This document shows positions 1 to 4,966 of a DNA stretch of 9,325 nucleotides, in pieces. The stretch lies in contig DCVI01000053.1 in the NCBI GenBank assembly GCA_002327315.1, positions 4,066 to 13,390 of the forward strand. The letters are read 5' to 3'. This DNA is from Syntrophaceae bacterium UBA2192. Its GTDB lineage: Bacteria > Desulfobacterota > Syntrophia > Syntrophales > UBA2192. The notes beneath the pieces are model-generated. The model had not been told where the DNA came from. It saw nothing but the letters and a program-made list of their open reading frames with translations, and made no database searches. How positions within the stretch are numbered: position 1 is the first letter of the stretch; each line of letters starts with the position of its first letter. The translations under genes and the position numbers were made by a program.

Positions 1-58
1 GGAGGGGAGAGGAAGATTAAGGTTCACAGCCTTTACAGGGGGGATGAAGGGGGATTTG
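1..58. repeat. Edge of dispersed G-rich repeat (copy of the 3331-3598 element arm)
   Basis: The stretch resembles, base for base over much of its length, the right arm of the palindromic element at about 3540-3598: a GGAGAGGAAGAT block, a TTCAC/TTTACA block, then a run of G-rich sequence ending in GGGGGATTT. It is cut by the window edge, so its full extent is unknown. It sits directly upstream of the first operon and leaves little room for a conventional promoter inside the window. Confidence 0.5.
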
Positions 59-75
59 GATGGTTCGACCAAACG

Positions 76-405
76 ATGAAACAACGACTTACCGGGATGA
101 ATAGATCCATGTCTCAGTTGCTGGAAAAAGACATTCAGGCGGTGCTCGACGCCGATGTGAGACCCCTGCTGCATGCTCACAACGGCGACATCGAGCTTAC
201 GGGGATTGACGAGGACCGCGTCGTCCGGCTGCGCCTCCTAGGGGCCTGCGCCACGTGCATGGGTGCAGGGCAGACGGTCAATGACATCGTTGTGGCGAGC
301 ATCCGCCAGGCCTGCCCCTCGGTGGCCGATGTCCGTGTCGAGACGGGCGTCAGCCATGAGTTGATTGCCGAGGCCCTGCGGTTTCTGAAGAGAGAAAGAC
401 AATGA
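76..405 (+). CDS. NifU-like C-terminal domain protein (Fe-S cluster scaffold type)
   Basis: Small protein (109 aa if started at 76) matching the stand-alone NifU C-terminal domain, which binds or transfers iron-sulfur clusters through a CxxC pair in the cytoplasm. What is seen: an N-terminal helix (about residues 13-33), the HNGDIEL stretch corresponding to the DGGDVEL region of the family, and GACATCMGAGQTV with Cys58 and Cys61 as the cluster ligands, followed by an amphipathic helix ending in a CPSV segment where the family has a proline. The start is uncertain: ATG codons at 76, 97 and 109 are in frame, none with a strong Shine-Dalgarno, and 97 or 109 fit the family length better. The stop overlaps the next start in an ATGA, implying translational coupling. 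Linked to a Cys-rich protein and a CoA-transferase, it may supply or repair clusters for a partner enzyme; that is inference. Confidence 0.8.
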   Translation: MKQRLTGMNRSMSQLLEKDIQAVLDADVRPLLHAHNGDIELTGIDEDRVVRLRLLGACATCMGAGQTVNDIVVASIRQACPSVADVRVETGVSHELIAEALRFLKRERQ

Positions 406-764
406 GCTCCGCGACAGTGGGCATCCAATTCTGCGGGGGCTGTAACCCCCGGATCGACCGGGGCCGCATCGCCGTGGAGCTTCAACAGGCCTTGGAGGGC
501 ATGGGGCATCGGGTGGTCTTCAACAGCCCCGATGCCGACTTCGCGATCTTTTTGAGCGGCTGCATGTCGGGCTGCGCCTTCAAGTTCAACCCCCGGAATC
601 CGCCCTACGTCACGGTGGCGGCTGCCACGGTGGACGGCGAAGAGGTGGATGAGGCCCGGATCGTCCCGGAAGTGTTAAGAAAGGTGAGGCAATTCTATGA
701 GCGACTGGAAACAGAAATACGCAAAGAAGATCATGACGGCCGCCGAGGCAGTCAAGCAGGTTAA
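402..764 (+). CDS. Small four-cysteine protein with CGGCNP motif, function unknown
   Basis: A 120-residue protein whose start overlaps the upstream stop by 4 bp (ATGA). Cys11 and Cys14 lie in CGGCNPRIDR near the N-terminus, Cys54 and Cys58 in SGCMSGCAF. Between them is an alpha/beta pattern (helix about 21-33, strand GHRVVF, strand FAIFLSG), suggestive of a thioredoxin-sized redox or metal-binding fold. I recognise the CGGCNP motif as recurrent in small proteins of anaerobes but cannot name a function. The last 22 codons overlap the start of the CoA-transferase by 68 bp in another frame. That tail (from about residue 99) is charged and low in hydrophobics and probably not part of the fold. 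A role in redox chemistry or cluster delivery with the NifU-like neighbour is inference from context only. Confidence 0.75.
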   Translation: MSSATVGIQFCGGCNPRIDRGRIAVELQQALEGMGHRVVFNSPDADFAIFLSGCMSGCAFKFNPRNPPYVTVAAATVDGEEVDEARIVPEVLRKVRQFYERLETEIRKEDHDGRRGSQAG

Positions 765-1992
765 GGACGGAGACCGCGTCGTCGTGGGCCATGCCTGCGG
801 CGAGCCGCCCACGCTGGTGGAGGCCCTTGTGGCCCGCGGACCGGAGCTCAAGGGCGTCGAGGTTGTCCACATGGTGGCCATGGGGCCCGCCAGGTACGCC
901 CAGTCCGGGATGGAGGGGAGCTTCCGGCACAACTCGCTGTTTGTCGGGGCCTCGACGCGAAAGGCCGTCTCCGAGGGGCGCGCACTGCACACGCCCTGCT
1001 TCTTCTCCGAGATCCCCCGGCTTTTTTCGTGGCGGATCCTGCCCGTCGACGTGACGCTGATGCAGGTCACGCCGCCCGATGCCGAAGGCTTCTGCAGCCT
1101 CGGCGTCTCCGTGGATTACACGCTGGCCGCGTCGCGCTCCGATCGCGTGACGATTGCCCAGATGAACAAGTACATGCCGCGCACCCTGGGCGCGAAGATC
1201 CACCTCGACGAGATCGACTGCATCGTCGAGAAGGACGAGCCGCTCATCGAGCTCAAACCGCCCGCCATCGGCGATCTCGAGAAGGCCATCGGCGAAAACG
1301 TGGCGAAGCTCATCGAGGACGGCTCGACGCTGCAGATGGGCATCGGCGCCATCCCGGACGCCGTCCTGCTCTTCCTGAAGGGCAAGAAGGACCTGGGCAT
1401 CCACTCGGAGATGTTTTCCGACGGCCTGGTGTCCCTGGCCGAGGCCGGCGTCGTTACGAACAAAAAGAAGACGATCAACACGGGCAAGTTTGTCGCCACC
1501 TTCCTCATGGGGACCCGAAAGCTTTACGACTTCGTCGACGGCAACCCCGACGTGGTGATGCAGCCCGTCGATTACACCAACGACCCCAACATCATCGGCC
1601 AGCACGAGAAGATGGTCTCCATCAACTCGGCCCTGCAGGTGGACTTCATGGGCCAGGTCAACGCCGAGATGATCGGCCGCAACCAGTTCAGCGGCGTGGG
1701 CGGCCAGGTCGACTTCGTGCGCGGGGCGAGCCGCTCCAAGGGCGGAAAGTCCATCATCGCGCTGCCCTCCACGGCGGCCAAAGGCAAGGTATCGCGGATT
1801 GCCTGCGCACTCGATGCGGGCTCGGCCGTGACCACGTCGCGAAACGACGTTCACTTCATCGTCACCGAATACGGTGCGGCGGAGCTGCGGGGCAAGAGCA
1901 TCCGCGAACGGGCAAAGGCCCTTATCGCGATCGCCCACCCCGACTTCCGGGATTCGCTCACGGCCCAGGCGAAAGAGCAGGGGCTGCTGTAG
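697..1992 (+). CDS. Acetyl-CoA hydrolase/transferase family protein, probable 4-hydroxybutyrate (butyrate-type) CoA-transferase
   Basis: A 431-residue family I CoA-transferase, full length for the 4-hydroxybutyrate/butyryl-CoA:acetate CoA-transferase group. Such enzymes move CoA between an acyl-CoA and acetate or another acid via a glutamyl-CoA thioester. Seen: N-terminal DGDRVVVGHACGEP substrate-entry region (about residues 24-37), GIGAIPDAV (about 217-225), GIHSEMFSDG with Glu238 at the position of the catalytic glutamate known for the Clostridium aminobutyricum enzyme, and GVGGQVDFVRGA (about 333-344), a conserved CoA-binding signature. The TEYGAAELRG block near the C-terminus is also typical. 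The start at 697 has AAGGTGAGG just upstream and gives the family's usual MS-W-(K/E)-Y opening, although it lies inside the preceding gene. Function fits anaerobic fatty-acid or syntrophic metabolism. The acyl substrate cannot be fixed from sequence; a propionate, butyrate or other acid preference is possible. Confidence 0.9.
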   Translation: MSDWKQKYAKKIMTAAEAVKQVKDGDRVVVGHACGEPPTLVEALVARGPELKGVEVVHMVAMGPARYAQSGMEGSFRHNSLFVGASTRKAVSEGRALHTPCFFSEIPRLFSWRILPVDVTLMQVTPPDAEGFCSLGVSVDYTLAASRSDRVTIAQMNKYMPRTLGAKIHLDEIDCIVEKDEPLIELKPPAIGDLEKAIGENVAKLIEDGSTLQMGIGAIPDAVLLFLKGKKDLGIHSEMFSDGLVSLAEAGVVTNKKKTINTGKFVATFLMGTRKLYDFVDGNPDVVMQPVDYTNDPNIIGQHEKMVSINSALQVDFMGQVNAEMIGRNQFSGVGGQVDFVRGASRSKGGKSIIALPSTAAKGKVSRIACALDAGSAVTTSRNDVHFIVTEYGAAELRGKSIRERAKALIAIAHPDFRDSLTAQAKEQGLL

Positions 1993-2026
1993 ATAAGAAC
2001 TCTCTCTGTCATCTACCTCTCCTATT

Positions 2027-2067
2027 GGGCTGTGGTGAGGGTGAAAAACTCGCCTTCACCACAGCCC
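2027..2067. terminator. Hairpin after the CoA-transferase operon, possible terminator or repeat
   Basis: A perfect 12-bp inverted repeat, GGGCTGTGGTGA (2027-2038) with TCACCACAGCCC (2056-2067), separated by 17 nt and starting 35 bp after the operon stop. No T-tract follows, only pyrimidine-rich CTCTCTCC, so this may be a dispersed palindromic element (it shares GGTGAGGGTGA with the repeat at 3395-3418) that stabilises the 3' end rather than an intrinsic terminator. Confidence 0.4.
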
Positions 2068-2138
2068 CTCTCTCCTGCCCGGGGTGACTGCGGCCTTGGG
2101 GTCTTGCGGTTCGTCGCAGGGTGTTATATGGTGAAAGG

Positions 2139-2187
2139 GAATACGCCGTGCCGGGAGAATCGACGGAGGGCGTATTCTTCTTTTCTT
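2139..2187 (+). terminator. Candidate intrinsic terminator or leader hairpin
   Basis: GAATACGCC (2139-2147) pairs perfectly with GGCGTATTC (2169-2177) across a 21-nt loop and is followed by a T-rich tract (TTCTTCTTTTCTT). This fits a rho-independent terminator closing the 76-1992 operon. The large loop is unusual. It could instead be an attenuator in the leader of the gene at 2237, 50 bp further on. Confidence 0.45.
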
Positions 2188-2194
2188 ACGCTGG

Positions 2195-2215
2195 ACCCTG
2201 AACCCTGAACCCTGG
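2195..2215. repeat. 7-bp tandem repeat, three units of ACCCTGA/G
   Basis: Three contiguous 7-bp units (ACCCTGA, ACCCTGA, ACCCTGG) immediately upstream of the Shine-Dalgarno GGAG (2228-2231) of the next gene. It is a simple-sequence tract, like the tandem repeats at 7488 and 7582. Confidence 0.7.
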
Positions 2216-2236
2216 TTCCTGTCCCCTGGAGAAACC

Positions 2237-2881
2237 ATGCCCGTACTGACATTCATTCACGATGCCCTGGCGTACGCCAAGGGGCCCCACTTCCGCTGCC
2301 TGGGACGTCACACCAAGACCTTCTGCTCCCGGGCGGCTCGCCAGGCAAAAACCCCGGTCCAGAGGCGGGTCTGGTTCTCCACGGCCATATCGGCCGATGA
2401 GGTCATCGGCTCGCTTGCGCGACTGGAAACCCGGCGACCGATGGGAAGCCTGGCAAACTGGCAGGTTCAGCCCAAGGCGGACCGCAGGCGTTACCTGAAG
2501 GCCCTTCACGTGTATCTGTCGGCCCTGCTTCTGCTCTACGGGACCTGCAAGGAGGAGTTGCTTGCAAAGCTGGGAATGACGGAAGGGGAATTCATGAAGG
2601 CCTGGCAGGGCATCTTCCTGTACGATGCGGCGGCCCAGTCCATTTTCGACAAGGTCCTCACGCCTGCCTTCCGCGAAAGGGGCATCGACGGTCTCGTCAC
2701 CGCCGCAGGCGAGTCGATCCGGGAGGTGCTCTTCCAGCCGGACAGTCCTTTCGGAAAACAGCAGCAAGAAGACCTGCAGGATCTCATGGTCGACGACCTG
2801 GCGGCCCTGAAGCGGAATCTGGCGAGGCGCGACGATGGGCCCGCGCCTTCATCTTCGTCCCCCTTTCGTAAAGGGGGATGA
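2237..2881 (+). CDS. Hypothetical helical protein, unrecognised
   Basis: A 214-residue protein I do not recognise. It starts with an ATG five bases after GGAG. Composition is soluble and mainly helical, with a Leu-rich segment HVYLSALLLLYG (about residues 94-105), too short and mixed to call a membrane span, and no signal peptide. A basic N-terminal third (residues 15-45, many Arg/Lys plus Cys21 and Cys30) precedes a more acidic C-terminal half. The last residues (PSSSSPFRKGG) are low-complexity and are encoded by a short palindromic repeat (2858-2878), so the native terminus may have been replaced when that repeat entered. Codon use is like its neighbours, with GC-rich third positions, supporting it as a real gene. 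It may be co-transcribed with the selenoprotein candidate 94 bp downstream, but hairpins lie between them. Confidence 0.65.
   Translation: MPVLTFIHDALAYAKGPHFRCLGRHTKTFCSRAARQAKTPVQRRVWFSTAISADEVIGSLARLETRRPMGSLANWQVQPKADRRRYLKALHVYLSALLLLYGTCKEELLAKLGMTEGEFMKAWQGIFLYDAAAQSIFDKVLTPAFRERGIDGLVTAAGESIREVLFQPDSPFGKQQQEDLQDLMVDDLAALKRNLARRDDGPAPSSSSPFRKGG
2858..2878. repeat. Short palindromic repeat inside the 3' end of the hypothetical gene
   Basis: TCCCCCTTT (2858-2866) and AAAGGGGGA (2870-2878) form a 9-bp stem with a CGT loop. The same C5T3/A3G5 motif recurs near 1-58, 2964-2974, 3331-3353 and 3578-3598, marking it as a member of a dispersed family. The host gene's stop codon (TGA, 2879-2881) lies immediately after it. 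Confidence 0.65.
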
Positions 2882-2887
2882 CCGGGG

Positions 2888-2963
2888 GCGCATCCCGTCA
2901 GGGTGCGCAACCATGTCCGGTTCGTTCCTTGCCGGGCCGCCCCGCGAAGCGGATCAGGGCGGC
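2888..2963 (+). other. Two hairpins between the hypothetical gene and the selenoprotein candidate
   Basis: Hairpin one: GCGCA (2888-2892) plus CCC (2894-2896) pairs with GGG (2901-2903) plus TGCGC (2904-2908), loop GTCA, one bulged T. Hairpin two: GCCGCCC (2936-2942) pairs with GGGCGGC (2957-2963), with an inner CGC-GAA-GCG stem. The second ends directly before the AAAGGGGGA Shine-Dalgarno of the downstream gene and could modulate its translation. Neither has a T-tract. They could also be repeat-family members. Confidence 0.45.
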
Positions 2964-2975
2964 AAAGGGGGATTT

Positions 2976-3371
2976 ATGTTCGAAATAGACCCCGAGGCAA
3001 AAGGGTTCATCCGGGAGCGCTGCAATGGCGCCGTCACCGTCGTATTGGACTTCCAGCCCATGATGGGCGGCGGGTGAAAGTGCCCTTCCGCCCGGGACGT
3101 GGCGGGCAGTTATGTGCCCCGGTTGCTCACCGGCGCACCGTCGGGTGACATCGCTTCATACCTGCTCTGGAAGGCAGGCGATGTGCAGGTGTTCTATCCC
3201 GCCGGGCTGCGGGCTAAACCCGATGAGGACCGGATCCGCATCCGGTTGAGAGGTTATCTGTTCATGCGCTGGCTCGAGCTCGAGGGCGCCCGCGCCATCG
3301 TCTGTGCTCCGGCGGAGGAACCAAGAGCGGAAAATCCCCCTCTTTCCCCCTTTGAAAACCGCAATCCTTGA
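2976..3371 (+). CDS. Candidate small selenoprotein with Sec-Lys-Cys motif (in-frame TGA at 3075-3077)
   Basis: One reading frame from ATG 2976, with the strong Shine-Dalgarno AAAGGGGGA six bases upstream, to TGA 3369-3371, interrupted only by TGA at codon 34. With TGA read as selenocysteine the product is 131 aa. Seen: a strand-helix-strand start (MFEIDPEAKGFIRE, then AVTVVLDF), then GGG-Sec34-Lys-Cys36, then YVPRLLTGAPSGD, GDVQVFYP (about 79-86) and a C-terminal WLELEGARAIV. The protein-like hydrophobic pattern and GC-rich third positions continue unbroken across the TGA. The opening beta-alpha-beta layout before a Gly-Cys/Sec loop recalls HesB/IscA-like proteins and the small CC/Se-type (seleno)proteins of anaerobes, but that is memory, not a search. 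A SECIS-like hairpin follows the TGA. Residues from about 119 are encoded by a repeat arm, so the native C-terminus may be lost. Alternatives: a pseudogene with a Cys- or Trp-to-stop change, or two unrelated short ORFs. Confidence 0.6.
3078..3108 (+). promoter_or_regulatory. Bacterial SECIS-like hairpin after the in-frame TGA
   Basis: CCGCC (3088-3092) pairs with GGCGG (3101-3105). C3093 can pair with G3099, leaving U3100 bulged and a five-base apical loop GGGAC (3094-3098). Below a CCTT bulge, TGC (3081-3083) can pair with GCA (3106-3108). The loop starts 16 nt after the TGA and opens with G. Bacterial SECIS elements are known to lie immediately downstream of the UGA, with a G among the first loop bases and the loop some 16-37 nt away. 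A SelB-type bulged U is present, though on the 3' side. The fold was found by eye. Confidence 0.5.
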
Positions 3372-3598
3372 TTTCCCTCTCCCTTGAGGGGAGAGGGTTA
3401 GGGTGAGGGTGAGGGTGATGGTTCGTCGTTCGTCAGGCTCACGATGACTGCTCACCATGGCGAACAGATATGTCATCCTGAGCGCCTGTCCTGAGTCCAT
3501 CGAAGGATGTTGAAGTACCCCCTCACCTCAATCCTCTCCCGCCAGTGGAGAGGAAGATCAGGGTATCGGGTCTTCACAAGGGGAAAGAGGGGGATTTT
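3331..3598. repeat. Palindromic MITE-like repeat element with 19-bp perfect ends
   Basis: AAAATCCCCCTCTTTCCCC at 3331-3349 is perfectly inverted at 3580-3598, and the similarity continues inward for about 80 bp on each side. Each arm also contains its own hairpin: CCCTCTCCC/GGGAGAGGG (3375-3383/3389-3397) and CCTCTCCC...GGAGAGG (3533-3552). The left arm holds a GGGTGA triplet (3401-3418). The centre (about 3420-3515) contains a TCATCCTGAG...CGAAGGATG block typical of dispersed intergenic repeats. There is no coding capacity for a transposase, so it is non-autonomous if mobile. The left arm overlaps the 3' end of the selenoprotein candidate, and the right end touches the stop codon of the minus-strand gene. 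Confidence 0.7.
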
Positions 3599-3891
3599 TA
3601 TTCTAGACTTATATCTCTCTCGTCCTGATCGGATAAGCCGCGGCTCCAGTGCCAAGCGAGCCCCACGAGGATGACCCCCATCGCCACGGCGGCCAGCACG
3701 ATCAATCCATTGAACGTCCAGAATTCTTCAGGGCTCTTTATGAGTGCGTCATAGACAAGCCAGGGAAGGCTTGCGCCCACCATGGCCAGAAACGGCGCAA
3801 GGGGGTGATTTCCCCGCCTGCCTTCCGTTTCCCCGGAACGGGCATCTGCGGGGCTGTCCGATTGCCATATCGGTTTTCCCCGTCCGGCCAC
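3598..3891 (-). CDS. Small two-helix membrane protein, function unknown
   Basis: A 97-residue product if started at GTG 3891, the only start codon available before an upstream in-frame stop at 3922-3924. A polar N-terminus of about 30 residues (rich in Arg, Glu, Gly, Ser) is followed by two hydrophobic segments: LAPFLAMVGASLPWLVYDALI (about 31-51, written here over its 21 positions as residues Leu31-Ile51) and a helix from about 60 to 82 ending in HWSRG. A short acidic tail follows. The Shine-Dalgarno is weak. Support comes from an upstream divergent promoter (3927-3955), membrane-like composition, and the fact that the opposite strand lacks a convincing gene here. No family recognised. The stop TAA (3598-3600) lies at the border of the palindromic repeat. 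Confidence 0.55.
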   Translation of the reverse strand: MAGRGKPIWQSDSPADARSGETEGRRGNHPLAPFLAMVGASLPWLVYDALIKSPEEFWTFNGLIVLAAVAMGVILVGLAWHWSRGLSDQDERDISLE

Positions 3892-3926
3892 CTTCCCGGA
3901 ACCCCCGTCACGAACGTCTTTTCATT

Positions 3927-3955
3927 ATTATCTTCCCGTCCGCTTTTCATGGCAA
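3927..3955 (-). promoter_or_regulatory. Sigma70-type promoter for the minus-strand membrane protein
   Basis: On the minus strand TTGCCA (plus 3950-3955) and GATAAT (plus 3927-3932) are separated by exactly 17 bp, each 5/6 to consensus. Transcription would start near 3920, giving a short leader of about 30 nt to the GTG at 3891. Confidence 0.5.
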
Positions 3956-3991
3956 GAAAAAGATGCAAAGAGCAGCGGCCCTCCTTACCCT

Positions 3992-4020
3992 TTGACACAC
4001 CGGACGCGATCGCCTATGAT
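3992..4020 (+). promoter_or_regulatory. Strong sigma70-type promoter for the YihY-family gene
   Basis: TTGACA (3992-3997, 6/6) and TATGAT (4015-4020, 5/6) with a 17-bp spacer. Predicted transcription start is near 4027, giving a leader of about 60 nt that includes the hairpin at 4042-4060. It faces away from the promoter at 3927-3955, with 36 bp between the two -35 boxes. Confidence 0.65.
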
Positions 4021-4041
4021 TCGGCTTGCCTTCAGCCGCAA

Positions 4042-4060
4042 GCCCTGCAGGGTGCAGGGC
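4042..4060 (+). promoter_or_regulatory. Perfect hairpin in the YihY-family mRNA leader
   Basis: GCCCTGCA (4042-4049) and TGCAGGGC (4053-4060) form an 8-bp GC-rich stem with a GGG loop, just upstream of the AAGGAGG Shine-Dalgarno (4065-4071). It may protect the transcript's 5' end, bind a factor as an operator in DNA form, or influence translation. No T-tract follows, so a terminator is unlikely. Confidence 0.5.
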
Positions 4061-4086
4061 CGGCAAGGAGGCGTTCAGGTCGGGCG

Positions 4087-4950
4087 ATGGTAAGGGTTTA
4101 CAAGGCACTTGGGGCAATCGGCCGGCTCGCCGGCTTCCTCCTGCGGGTTCTGGGCCGCTTCAGGCAGAACCAGGGCCTGCTCCTGGCCGGGGCCATCGCC
4201 TACTACACCCTGCTGTCCATCATCCCCCTGCTGATCCTCATCCTGATCGTGCTTTCGCACTTCATGGATCCGGAACAGCTCATCGGGACCATGTCGACCT
4301 TCCTGGAGCTTGCCGTGCCCGGCTATGCGGCGGCCCTGACCGAGCAGGTCCGGGTGTTTCTCCGGTACCGCGGCCTGATCGGCACGGTGGGCATTTTGGT
4401 CCTGCTGTTTTTCAGCTCTATCGCCTTCTCGGTGCTCGAGAACGCCATCTCGGTCATCTTCCACCGCGTGAGGGCCCAGCGCCGCCACTTCCTGATCTCG
4501 AGCATCATTCCCTACCTGTTCATCCTGCTCATCACCCTGGGCGTGCTGTCCCTGTCGTTCATCGTGGGCGCGCTGGAGCCGCTGGAAAGCATGAGGCTGG
4601 TGGTGTTCGGGCACAAGCTCGGGCTGGGGTTCATCTTCGGCCTGGCGGTCTACGTGCTGGGGCTCATCGCGGAGGTCTTCCTGATCACGGCGTTCTACCT
4701 GGTCCTGCCCGTGGGGCCCACGACCTTCCGGCACGCGCTCATCGGGGGGCTGGCCGCCACGATCCTGTGGGAGATCACCCGCCGCGTCATCGTCTGGTAC
4801 TACAGGACCTTCACCTTCGTGAACCTGATTTACGGCTCATTCGCCTCGGTGGTGGTGTTCCTGCTCGGCGTCGAGGCCGTGGCGCTCATCTTCCTGCTGG
4901 GGGCCCAGGTCATCGAGGAACTCGAGCACGTCAACGAAAAAATACATTAG
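4087..4950 (+). CDS. YihY/virulence factor BrkB family inner-membrane protein (UPF0761)
   Basis: A 287-residue integral membrane protein with the family signature near the N-terminus: a long Gln/Gly-flanked first helix in which AGAIAYYTLLSIIPLL (about residues 36-51) is diagnostic. Six hydrophobic segments are visible at about 32-55, 97-122, 135-163, 178-209, 216-238 and 251-279. An interior PVGPTTFRHALIGG loop and the YGSFASVVVFLL helix start are also family features, and the C-terminus is a short charged tail (EELEHVNEKIH). The biochemical role of the family is not established; older links to RNase BN and to serum resistance are not reliable. The start at 4087 was chosen because upstream sequence in this frame overlaps the divergent promoters and does not resemble the family. 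The Shine-Dalgarno AAGGAGG is about 15 nt away, longer than usual. Its stop is 16 bp from the convergent DksA/TraR-type gene. Confidence 0.88.
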   Translation: MVRVYKALGAIGRLAGFLLRVLGRFRQNQGLLLAGAIAYYTLLSIIPLLILILIVLSHFMDPEQLIGTMSTFLELAVPGYAAALTEQVRVFLRYRGLIGTVGILVLLFFSSIAFSVLENAISVIFHRVRAQRRHFLISSIIPYLFILLITLGVLSLSFIVGALEPLESMRLVVFGHKLGLGFIFGLAVYVLGLIAEVFLITAFYLVLPVGPTTFRHALIGGLAATILWEITRRVIVWYYRTFTFVNLIYGSFASVVVFLLGVEAVALIFLLGAQVIEELEHVNEKIH

Positions 4951-4966
4951 GGATCGCTCCTGCGTA

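Noticed and set aside
610..1938. 442-codon open frame antisense to the CoA-transferase
   Set aside because: It is the mirror of a well-supported gene. The His/Asp/Gly/Arg-rich composition is typical of antisense frames in GC-rich DNA, with no domain recognisable.
1029..2087. Plus-strand open frame shifted within the CoA-transferase
   Set aside because: Arg/Ala/Gly-rich shadow of the real frame, with no family features.
2879..3146. Reading through the TGA at 2879-2881 as a second selenocysteine site
   Set aside because: Continuing this frame gives an Arg-rich, unstructured product in the wrong frame for the downstream protein, and the TGA follows a repeat-encoded tail.
3372..3597. Short open frames on either strand inside the palindromic element
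   Set aside because: They run across inverted-repeat arms, have low-complexity products and no ribosome-binding site.
3649..4086. N-terminal extension of the YihY-family gene to an ATG at 3649
   Set aside because: The extra 146 residues are Pro/Arg/His-rich, lack family character, overlap a credible minus-strand membrane gene and both promoters, and would place the consensus promoter inside the gene.
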